NCBI GenBank assembly: GCA_905193085.1
Contig: CAJJNI010000074.1
Coordinates: 1 to 10,624 of the forward strand
Length of the DNA stretch: 10,624 nucleotides
Direction: 5' to 3'
Source: an uncultured Lachnospiraceae bacterium
GTDB taxonomy: Bacteria; Bacillota; Clostridia; Lachnospirales; Lachnospiraceae
The notes below the pieces were generated by a model. It was not told the DNA's origin and ran no database searches. It saw only the letters and a program-made list of their open reading frames with translations. The position numbers were made by a program, and so were the translations under genes. This document shows positions 1 to 5,389 of the stretch, piece after piece (within the stretch, counting starts at the first letter, position 1; the number at the start of each line of letters is the position of its first letter).

Positions 1-666
1 TATTGAAGTCATATTCCTACATAAAATAAATGCATCAGCTCCTACAGCAGTAACTCCCGGAAGAATATAAACTTCTTTTATCCGTTCATCAGCCTCAAAA
101 GCACTGCCTTGTATTTCGCCATTTCCATATATATAACACGCTCCATCTTCATACAGATTATATCCGGCTTCGTTGTTATCAGCATCAGCTGTTTTACTTT
201 CAATAATACTTCCATGAACTGAGCGTACAAAAATTTCAGGCACATTATATGCATAACCCGGCATTGTCTGATTAACCGGCTTCGAAACGTAACTTATTCT
301 GCAGCCTATCTGCAAATCATCAGCACTTATGCTTCCTTCCTGTGTTGATATTTTAGTATTTTCGTCAATAAATACAATATTATTATCTGAACAGTATATT
401 AAATACATATTGTCTGTTTTCTTTATCCCGACAACCGTACCCGATGAAGTCTGCATATTATTTTCTACTGTCAGTTTATCCTCACATATTTTATCCTCGT
501 CCCAGAATTTTTTCTCATCAAAATCAATATAATCCCACGCCAAATCCCATTTTGTCATGTACTTTCCACCTGCTGCCTCTTCACTGTAGGTAACTGCCGC
601 CGGTGAAATTTCAATAGTAACTAATGATAACAGCACTGCTGCTGCCATGTATTTTATTTTTTTCAT
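1..666 (-). CDS. Secreted BspA-like leucine-rich-repeat protein, N-terminal part (3' end outside window)
   Basis: The frame is open from an ATG at 666 to the window edge, giving 222 codons with no stop. A strong AGAGGAG (675-681) precedes the ATG by 8 bases, which supports this start. Residues 1-24 look like a Sec signal peptide: MKKIK followed by a hydrophobic stretch rich in A, V and L. Residues about 30-170 are acidic and match nothing I recognise. From about residue 170 the protein has the layout seen at the start of BspA-type repeat arrays: a 'LYEDGACYIYGNGEI' segment, then 'VYILPGVTAVGADAFILCRNMTSI'-like spacing (V-x-I-x-x-G-V-x-x-x-G-x-x-A-F-x-x-C), the LRR_5 consensus. Such repeats are known from surface-exposed or secreted proteins. 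Substrate or partner cannot be told. A long leader with an intrinsic terminator lies upstream. Which C-terminal domains follow is unknown because the gene is cut. Confidence 0.85.
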   Translation of the reverse strand, partial: MKKIKYMAAAVLLSLVTIEISPAAVTYSEEAAGGKYMTKWDLAWDYIDFDEKKFWDEDKICEDKLTVENNMQTSSGTVVGIKKTDNMYLIYCSDNNIVFIDENTKISTQEGSISADDLQIGCRISYVSKPVNQTMPGYAYNVPEIFVRSVHGSIIESKTADADNNEAGYNLYEDGACYIYGNGEIQGSAFEADERIKEVYILPGVTAVGADAFILCRNMTSI

Positions 667-741
667 AAAATCCGCTCCTCTGCTTATTTATATTTTTAAC
701 AATTTTATATTTTGCAATCAGGTCTATATTATTTTTTATAC

Positions 742-793
742 AAAAAAGCGACATAAATTGTCAAAGATATACTTCAACTATTTATATCGCTTT
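742..793 (-). terminator. Strong intrinsic terminator inside the leader of the BspA-like gene
   Basis: Read on the minus strand, arms 780-793 and 745-758 form a 14-bp stem (AAAGCGAUAUAAAU with AUUUAUGUCGCUUU) with one U-G wobble. After an A-A mismatch a second stem of 7 bp (GUUGAAG with CUUUGAC) closes a 5-base loop, UAUAU. A U run follows (complement of 742-747). The wobble pairs would be C-A mismatches on the plus strand, so the hairpin is built for minus-strand RNA. It lies downstream of the promoter at 847-875 and about 75 bases before the ATG at 666. That fits either an attenuator or the end of a short independent transcript. Confidence 0.75.
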
Positions 794-846
794 GCTCATC
801 CCACCTTGTATTTAAAATCTTTACAGCCTTCTTTACTATGGTTCAG

Positions 847-875
847 ATTATACAATATTTATATTTATTTTTCAA
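847..875 (-). promoter_or_regulatory. Sigma-A-type promoter for the BspA-like leader or a small RNA
   Basis: On the minus strand TTGAAA (870-875) and a perfect TATAAT (847-852) are separated by exactly 17 bases. The expected start of transcription is about 840. RNA made from here would reach the terminator at 742-793 after roughly 50-100 bases and would have to pass it to reach the gene starting at 666. Bases 667-950 hold no other gene that I can support. Confidence 0.7.
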
Positions 876-904
876 GTTTTTTATTTATTTTTTATAAAAA
901 GTCC

Positions 905-943
905 AAAAAAAGAGCCAATGCATAAATTTTATGCATCAGCCCT
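905..943 (-). terminator. Intrinsic terminator of eno
   Basis: Just after the enolase stop, the minus-strand RNA can form AGGGCUGAUGCAU...AUGCAUUGGCUCU: a 13-bp stem with three G-U pairs and an A/U-rich loop, followed by a run of U (complement of 905-911). The G-U pairs fit the minus strand better than the plus strand, as expected for the end of eno. Confidence 0.8.
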
Positions 944-951
944 GTCTTATT

Positions 952-2250
952 TTAACCTACTTTAAAAGCCTTAACTCCCGGATATACCGCTGCATCTCCC
1001 AATTCTTCTTCAATTCGTAAAAGCTGGTTGTATTTTGCAACTCGCTCTGAGCGGCTCGGTGCTCCGGTTTTAATCTGACCGCAGTTAAGTGCAACGGCCA
1101 AATCAGCAATTGTTGTATCGGCAGTTTCACCTGAGCGGTGACTTGCAATTGCAGTATAACCTGCTTCATGTGCCATCTTAATTGCTTCAAGAGTTTCTGA
1201 AACAGAACCTATCTGATTAAGCTTTATAAGAATTGAATTTCCACATCCAAGCTCAATTCCTTTTGAAAGCCTTTCTGTATTTGTTACAAACAAATCATCA
1301 CCGACTAACTGAACTTTATCACCAAGCTCTGCCGTAAGCTTCTTCCAGCCATCCCAGTCTTCTTCATCGAGTGCATCTTCGATTGAAATAATCGGATATT
1401 TTTCTACGAGAGATTTCCAGTGTGCAATAAGCTCATCTGATGTATATTCAATTCCCGCTTTAGGAAGTTTGTAAAAACCTTTTCCTTTTTCACTCTTCCA
1501 CTCTGATGATGCAGCGTCCATTGCAATCTTAAAATCCCTGCCCGGCTCATAGCCTGCACGTTTTACAGCTTCAAGTATTGTTTCAATTGCTTCTTCGTCC
1601 GTTTTAAATGCCGGTGCATAACCACCCTCATCTCCTACAGATGTAGCAAGACCTTTTTCTTTTAATATTGAGCCTAAAACATGGAAAACTTCGGCACACC
1701 AGCGAAGACATTCCTTAAATGTAGGTGCTCCTACAGGCATTACCATCAGCTCCTGAACATCAAGACCTGATGAAAGTGCATGAACACCGCCATTACAAAT
1801 ATTCTGCATTGGAACCGGAAGTTTATTTCCTGTTATACCACTTAAAAATCTGTAAAGAGGGATATCAAGAGAAATACTTGCTGCTCTTGCACATGCAATT
1901 GAAACTGCAAGAATTGCATTAGCTCCTAATTTTGACTTGTCCTTAGTTCCATCAGCCTTAATCATTGCAGCATCTACTGCATAAATATCAGATGCGTCCA
2001 TTCCTGTAAGAACATCATTTATAGTTGTATTTATATTATTAACAGCTTTTGTTACACCCTTGCCAAGATATCTTGATTTATCTCCATCTCTTAATTCCAG
2101 AGCCTCAAATTCACCTGTTGAAGCACCAGAAGGCGCTGTACCTCTTCCAACAGTTCCATCAAATAAATAAACCTCAGCTTCTACAGTAGGATTTCCTCTT
2201 GAATCAAGAATTTCCCTTCCAATAACCTTTTCAATTTCCAAATATGCCAT
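952..2250 (-). CDS. eno: Enolase (phosphopyruvate hydratase)
   Basis: Encodes 432 residues, the usual full length for bacterial enolase, which interconverts 2-phosphoglycerate and phosphoenolpyruvate in cytosolic glycolysis. Family landmarks are all visible: the substrate-loop motif SGASTGEFEALELRDGD (41-57), His157, Glu167, Glu208 in GDEGG, metal ligands Asp245, Glu291 (SIED) and Asp318 (VGDD), the catalytic Lys343 (LIKLNQIG), the signature SHRSGET starting at Ser370, and Lys394 (QIKTG). The 'GGVHALSSGLDVQE' loop around His157 is one residue longer than the common GGSHADNNVDIQE form, a small lineage variant. The ATG at 2250 has AAAGGAGAA (2258-2266) 7 bases upstream. A terminator follows the gene. 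The leader at 2251-2423 carries a candidate promoter and two dyads, so eno can be transcribed alone even if some readthrough from the upstream HAD gene occurs. Confidence 0.98.
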   Translation of the reverse strand: MAYLEIEKVIGREILDSRGNPTVEAEVYLFDGTVGRGTAPSGASTGEFEALELRDGDKSRYLGKGVTKAVNNINTTINDVLTGMDASDIYAVDAAMIKADGTKDKSKLGANAILAVSIACARAASISLDIPLYRFLSGITGNKLPVPMQNICNGGVHALSSGLDVQELMVMPVGAPTFKECLRWCAEVFHVLGSILKEKGLATSVGDEGGYAPAFKTDEEAIETILEAVKRAGYEPGRDFKIAMDAASSEWKSEKGKGFYKLPKAGIEYTSDELIAHWKSLVEKYPIISIEDALDEEDWDGWKKLTAELGDKVQLVGDDLFVTNTERLSKGIELGCGNSILIKLNQIGSVSETLEAIKMAHEAGYTAIASHRSGETADTTIADLAVALNCGQIKTGAPSRSERVAKYNQLLRIEEELGDAAVYPGVKAFKVG

Positions 2251-2295
2251 TAAATTGTTCTCCTTTCATCAATTACCATATTTTAATCAGAAACT

Positions 2296-2320
2296 GCCAA
2301 AGGCGGACTAGACCTTTGGC
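2296..2320 (-). promoter_or_regulatory. Hairpin in the eno leader
   Basis: GCCAAAGG (2296-2303) and CCTTTGGC (2313-2320) are perfect 8-bp inverted arms around a 9-base loop, about 45 bases upstream of the enolase ATG. No U run follows on either strand, so it is a poor intrinsic terminator. It would sit in the 5' untranslated RNA of eno. It could act in mRNA stability or control; I do not recognise a known riboswitch in it. Confidence 0.45.
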
Positions 2321-2353
2321 AAAAGCCTTAAAAGACTCACATGATTTACACAC

Positions 2354-2386
2354 TGTTAGTCTAAACTAACAAGTCGTATTAATCAA
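2354..2386 (-). promoter_or_regulatory. Candidate eno promoter with an overlapping 18-bp palindrome
   Basis: On the minus strand TTGATT (2381-2386) lies 17 bases from TAGACT (2358-2363), each matching four of six consensus bases. The -10 is embedded in the dyad TGTTAGT-TTAG-ACTAACA (2354-2371), whose arms are perfect. A palindrome covering a -10 is the classic layout of a repressor operator. It does not fit the Rex box: the half sites TTGTTA and TAACA are two bases too far apart. The regulator is therefore unknown. Confidence 0.4.
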
Positions 2387-2423
2387 TACCTGTAATTGAT
2401 AAGATTTCCCAATTTAAGCTATA

Positions 2424-2921
2424 TTATTCAAACCAATCCAAAAAACTGCTTATATGATACGCCTTGATTCCCTTTTTTTCTGCCTCTTTGATTATTGCAT
2501 GACTGTCATCAATAAAAATCACATCTGACAAATCTATTTTCTGCTCCTTACAGTAATCCAGAATAACTCCGGCTTTTGACACTTCATCATCTATAAAAAA
2601 TCTCTTTTTTATCTGAGGATAATATTTATCAACCCACAAATGTTTATCAGAAATTTCCTTTGGTTCATGACAGTGACCTAATATAAACTGCTCTTTTGCC
2701 TTACATTCCCGGACAACTCTCTGCATGTGTTTTGACGGTTCCCTGTAAAGAAAAATTCCCTCTTCAATCTCTTTAACCGACATTGCATGGTGAGTTCCAA
2801 GCGGGTCACACACATGGTCGTTGAACCTGAATGGAGCCAGCGTTCCATCAATATCCCAGAATATATATTTTCCTTCAGTATCTTTTAGCCTAACATTGCC
2901 ATTATAAATTGTTGTATACAT
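2424..2921 (-). CDS. Small HAD-superfamily hydrolase-like protein
   Basis: Encodes 165 residues of a compact, soluble HAD fold with little or no cap domain. Motif I is FWDIDGTLAP with Asp23 as the expected nucleophile and Asp25 as the acid/base. A lysine suited to motif III is Lys116 (DDEVSKAG). Motif IV is VIFIDDS with Asp138 and Asp139 for Mg2+ binding. Motif II is odd: the hydrophobic strand at 79-85 reads FILGHCH, with Gly-His where Ser/Thr is usual, so phosphatase activity is plausible but unproven. The substrate cannot be told. The start is supported by AAGGAAG 6-8 bases upstream of the ATG. It lies 79 bases downstream of azlD and 173 upstream of eno on the same strand with no clear terminator on either side, so it may share transcripts with both. 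Confidence 0.75.
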   Translation of the reverse strand: MYTTIYNGNVRLKDTEGKYIFWDIDGTLAPFRFNDHVCDPLGTHHAMSVKEIEEGIFLYREPSKHMQRVVRECKAKEQFILGHCHEPKEISDKHLWVDKYYPQIKKRFFIDDEVSKAGVILDYCKEQKIDLSDVIFIDDSHAIIKEAEKKGIKAYHISSFLDWFE

Positions 2922-3000
2922 ATAATCTTCCTTTTTCTTTTTATTGTTTTCTTTTTTACTAATAATCTGTCATCTGACTTCTACATTTGGCTTCATTTGT

Positions 3001-3306
3001 TCAAAAAATTTTAATTATAAATGATACTATACATGCTCCAACAGCCACCGTAAGAAGTCCTCTGTCAAAAAATGCAAGCAGTAATGCCACTATTGTACCT
3101 GCAATTCCTGATGTCAAATCCCCTGTTGAAAAAAATATTTCAGGAAATGTCATAGCTCCTAATACCGCATATGGAACATATGCAAGAAATGATTTAAAAA
3201 ATCTGTTTTTAATCTCCCCACGACACAATACAAGAGGAATCACTCTTATTAAATATGTTACCCCTGCCATAACTGCAAGATATATAAAAAACTGTGTTAT
3301 TTTCAT
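3001..3306 (-). CDS. azlD: AzlD-family membrane subunit of a branched-chain amino acid exporter
   Basis: Encodes 101 residues, the usual size of AzlD, almost all membrane-embedded. About three to four hydrophobic segments are visible (roughly 7-28, 41-58, 65-80 and 84-100). The 'AGVTYLIRVIPLVL' N-terminal segment and the 'RFFKSFLAYVPYAVLGAMTFPEI' segment are typical of the family. AzlD works with the larger AzlC; in Bacillus AzlCD exports branched-chain amino acids and toxic analogues such as 4-azaleucine. The ATG overlaps the azlC stop by four bases (ATGA), so translation is probably coupled, and GAGGAGGAAG within the azlC end serves as its ribosome binding site. Substrate by homology only. 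Confidence 0.88.
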   Translation of the reverse strand: MKITQFFIYLAVMAGVTYLIRVIPLVLCRGEIKNRFFKSFLAYVPYAVLGAMTFPEIFFSTGDLTSGIAGTIVALLLAFFDRGLLTVAVGACIVSFIIKIF

Positions 3307-4019
3307 GCTTCTTCCTCCTCACTGACAGGATAAATTAAAGCTCCGGCGGCTGAAGCCAAAACTGCGCAGATTATTATAACAAACCCTGATGACAGTCTGT
3401 TTAAAACAGGCAGCCATTTAAAACAGCAGCTTAACGCTACAGCTATTAATATTACTTTTAAGAAATTCATTTTTCTTCTGGCAACAGGAATAATAATTGC
3501 AATAAACATACCATAAATTGCAATTCCAAGACTTTCTCTTACAATAAGCGGAAGTATTCCACCAAGTAATGCCCCTGCTAAAGTTCCAAAAGCCCAGCCG
3601 ATATATGGCACTGCAATAAGTCCAAACATATATTTTCTTCCAACCTGTTTTGGTTTGCTCATTGCCAGCGCAAATATCTCATCAGTCACACCAAATCCCA
3701 CTATAAAACGATAAATTCCATTGACTGATTTATCAACTTTCTGTGAGAGTGACAATGACATAAGTGCATACCTTAAATTAATTACAAGCTGGGACAATGC
3801 CATTTCAAGTAGTCCTCCGCATGCAATCATAATATCAAGTCCGGCAAACTGTCCGGCAGAAGTAACATTTGTCATTGAAATTAAGACTGCCTGCCACCAG
3901 CTTAAGCCTGCCGACACAGCCATAAGCCCAAATGTAAAACTTACTGATATGTAACCTAACGCAATTGGTATTCCATCTTTAATACCTTTTTTTAACTGAT
4001 TTATTCCATCTGAATTCAT
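3303..4019 (-). CDS. azlC: AzlC-family permease, large subunit of a branched-chain amino acid exporter
   Basis: Encodes 238 residues from the ATG at 4019. The frame stays open upstream to 4139, but the 40 extra residues (rich in His, Cys and Arg) do not look like AzlC, and AAGGAAGG sits 5 bases upstream of 4019, so the shorter start is preferred. Family marks are 'GIKDGIPIALGYISVSFTFG' near the N-terminus, 'TSAGQFAG' in the early membrane region, 'LRYALMSLSLSQK' and 'VGFGVTDEIFALAM'. Several membrane helices follow, and the tail EEEEA is acidic and cytosolic. With AzlD it forms an exporter of branched-chain amino acids or analogues. It overlaps azlD by four bases. The upstream region carries repeated palindromes over candidate -10 boxes. 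No T-box is seen, so any control is probably by a DNA-binding protein. Confidence 0.88.
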   Translation of the reverse strand: MNSDGINQLKKGIKDGIPIALGYISVSFTFGLMAVSAGLSWWQAVLISMTNVTSAGQFAGLDIMIACGGLLEMALSQLVINLRYALMSLSLSQKVDKSVNGIYRFIVGFGVTDEIFALAMSKPKQVGRKYMFGLIAVPYIGWAFGTLAGALLGGILPLIVRESLGIAIYGMFIAIIIPVARRKMNFLKVILIAVALSCCFKWLPVLNRLSSGFVIIICAVLASAAGALIYPVSEEEEA

Positions 4020-4037
4020 ATGTACCTTCCTTGTCAG

Positions 4038-4057
4038 GCGGATATTCTCAAATCCGC
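4038..4057 (-). promoter_or_regulatory. Small hairpin in the azlC leader
   Basis: GCGGAT (4038-4043) and ATCCGC (4052-4057) pair around an 8-base loop, ending 18 bases upstream of the azlC ATG. An alternative pairing of CAGGC (4035-4039) with GCCTG (4064-4068) excludes part of it. No U run follows. It may influence ribosome access, but there is no recognisable riboswitch or T-box sequence. Confidence 0.3.
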
Positions 4058-4129
4058 TATACTGCCTGTGCAAATGACACACTAAGAGATATGATAACAC
4101 TCCGACAAATATTTGGCAAGAACTATGTG

Positions 4130-4233
4130 AAACAGCCACATATTAAAATTGTAACATTACAATACATATGTCAAACAACCTGCATATTAAAATTGTAGCA
4201 TTACAATACTATGCAAAACAGCCACATATTAAA
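4130..4233. repeat. Direct-repeat cluster upstream of azlC
   Basis: A 27-bp unit (4139-4165 and 4183-4209) occurs twice with a 44-bp period and one difference. Within it lies the palindrome ATTGTA-N4-TACAAT (4148-4163 and 4192-4207). The 18-mer aaacagccacatattaaa, overlapping the left part of the unit, occurs at 4130-4147 and again at 4216-4233, giving a repeat series of roughly 43 bp. The middle copy is diverged (aacaacctgcatattaaa). No gene lies in 4020-4336. Confidence 0.8.
4148..4174 (-). promoter_or_regulatory. Candidate azlC promoter with operator-like palindrome on the -10
   Basis: On the minus strand a perfect TTGACA (4169-4174) is followed after 15 bases by an extended -10, TGTTACAAT, with TACAAT at 4148-4153. 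The palindrome ATTGTA-N4-TACAAT covers the whole -10. The second copy at 4192-4207 repeats the extended -10 (TGCTACAAT), with no good -35. The spacer is short, which the extended -10 may offset. The leader would be about 120 bases. Confidence 0.45.
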
Positions 4234-4276
4234 CAGCTGCAAATGAATATGCAACATGATTAAATGTGGCTGTTTT
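4215..4276 (-). terminator. Candidate terminator of the surface-protein gene
   Basis: AAAACAGCCACAT (4215-4227) and ATGTGGCTGTTTT (4264-4276) are perfect 13-bp inverted arms around a 36-base loop. On the minus strand the hairpin ends in UGUUUUGC about 60-120 bases after the stop at 4337. The U run is weak and the loop large, so termination is likely but not certain. The left arm is itself a copy of the azlC-upstream repeat, so the arm pair may have arisen by inversion of that repeat. Confidence 0.45.
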
Positions 4277-4336
4277 CTTCCAATGTAAATTTTTATGAAA
4301 ATCTACATCAGATATTTCATTTTTACAATTTTAATA

Positions 4337-5365
4337 CTACTGTGTTACTTTTCTTTTTCTGACTGAAACTGCTATTGCTGCACATGATGATACCATTGCC
4401 AGCACCATTAACAAACTGCTTGAACTATCGCCAGTAGTAGGGCTCTTTGATGTAGTTGCAGTCTGTGTTGCTGCAGGTGCTGTTGTTGCTGCAGATGTAG
4501 CAGTAGGTGCAGGTGACACTGTTTCAATAGCAGTTGATATCTCTGTACGCTCAACTAATGCATATTCACTAAAATGCTCAGCATCAAATGAAAGCATTCC
4601 ATCCTTAATTTCTACATTAATATAAACATTATTGGCAACATCATAAATTGCATAATTTTTTCCTTCAGAATACTCAAAACCATCCGGAAGAGCAAGTGAT
4701 ACTCTTACTTTGCTGCCACTTGCAATTTCAACAGCATTTCCATCACTCATTGGAGTAATATTCCATGCAAATACATTTGCATTTCCTGTTTTTTCACGAA
4801 TATTCTTAACATTGTCTGAATCAGAAACTTCAGATTTAACATTCCATGCTGCATTTTCAGGCAATACTTTTCCGTCATAAGAAAATTCTGCTGATATTTT
4901 ACCGGCTGCATCTTTCTTAGTATCTTTTATCTGAACTGAAGAATTTCCATTTGCATCTGTAACAGTATTTATTACTTTTACATCAACTGTATTGTCAGCA
5001 TATGTTTTTTCTACAACTTTGTTAACAACTGTTGTTCCATCTTCTTTAACTTCTATTGTTGTAGTAGTTACAACTTTGTTACCATCATTATCAACTTCTT
5101 CAATAACTTCTGCAGATGCAACAGGTGCCTCACTTGTTGCTGCCGGCGCTTCGCTTGTTACCATTGGCGCTTCACTGGTTGCCATTGGCGCCTCGCTTGT
5201 TGCCATTGGCGCTTCGCTTGTTGCTACCGGCGCTTCGCTTGTTGCCATTGGCGCCTCACTTGTTGCTACCGGCGCTTCGCTTGTTACCATTGGCGCCTCA
5301 CTTGTTGCCATTGGCGCCTCACTTGTTACCATTGGTGCCTCGCTTTTCACAGCACGAAACAACAC
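4337..5365 (-). CDS. SEAP-repeat surface protein with C-terminal sortase signal, apparently 5'-truncated
   Basis: Encodes up to 342 residues from a GTG at 5365; no ATG exists in frame upstream before a TAA. Order: 11 heptapeptide repeats SEAP(M/V/A)(V/A)(T/S) at 8-84, a Val/Lys/Asp-rich beta-type segment at about 87-165, an extracellular-looking domain (about 170-280) ending 'LSFDAEHFSEYALV', a Thr/Ala/Pro-rich linker, then SPTTG (308-312), a hydrophobic segment (318-335) and the tail RKRKVTQ. The last three are a cell-wall sorting signal of the SPxTG variant seen in Clostridia. What is missing is a signal peptide: the start is MLFRAVK and then repeats, with no ribosome binding site before it, only 24 bases after the hcp stop. 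A wall-anchored protein should be exported, so the true 5' end has probably been lost by deletion or rearrangement, or misassembled. Otherwise it would be translated weakly from the hcp message and stay inside the cell. Its function is unknown; adhesion or wall decoration would be a guess. Confidence 0.7.
   Translation of the reverse strand: MLFRAVKSEAPMVTSEAPMATSEAPMVTSEAPVATSEAPMATSEAPVATSEAPMATSEAPMATSEAPMVTSEAPAATSEAPVASAEVIEEVDNDGNKVVTTTTIEVKEDGTTVVNKVVEKTYADNTVDVKVINTVTDANGNSSVQIKDTKKDAAGKISAEFSYDGKVLPENAAWNVKSEVSDSDNVKNIREKTGNANVFAWNITPMSDGNAVEIASGSKVRVSLALPDGFEYSEGKNYAIYDVANNVYINVEIKDGMLSFDAEHFSEYALVERTEISTAIETVSPAPTATSAATTAPAATQTATTSKSPTTGDSSSSLLMVLAMVSSCAAIAVSVRKRKVTQ
5114..5344 (-). 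repeat. Eleven 21-bp tandem repeats coding SEAPxxT heptapeptides
   Basis: Eleven in-frame units of 21 bp code the heptapeptides SEAPMVT, SEAPMAT, SEAPVAT, SEAPAAT and SEAPVAS. Units differ mainly in the two variable positions and in synonymous third bases. The stretch is clearly richer in G and C than its surroundings. Being a multiple of three, gains or losses of units would change length without breaking the frame. Confidence 0.95.
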
Positions 5366-5389
5366 TTTGCAGCACGAAATGCATTAATA

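Noticed and set aside
742..840. c-di-GMP-I riboswitch upstream of the BspA-like gene
   Set aside because: A GAGCAAAGC stretch recalls part of the motif, but the GGCAAAC segment, the tetraloop-receptor helix and the second helix are missing.
647..925. Plus-strand reading frame of 92 codons in the AT-rich gap
   Set aside because: Product is dominated by Phe, Tyr, Ile and Lys as expected from AT-rich DNA, has no ribosome binding site, and runs across the promoter and terminator elements of the other strand.
2354..2371. Rex operator before eno
   Set aside because: Half sites TTGTTA and TAACA are separated by 8 bases instead of 6, so the symmetry does not match the Rex box.
4020..4139. N-terminal extension of AzlC from the ATG at 4139
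   Set aside because: The added residues are unlike the family and would run through the leader hairpin; the ATG at 4019 has a good ribosome binding site.
4130..4233. Possible CRISPR-like array
   Set aside because: Only two to three short, imperfect copies with about 17-bp spacers, lying on a promoter; no cas genes and spacers far too short.
4020..4336. T-box leader controlling azlCD
   Set aside because: No AGGGUGGNACCGCG-type segment and no leader terminator before azlC.
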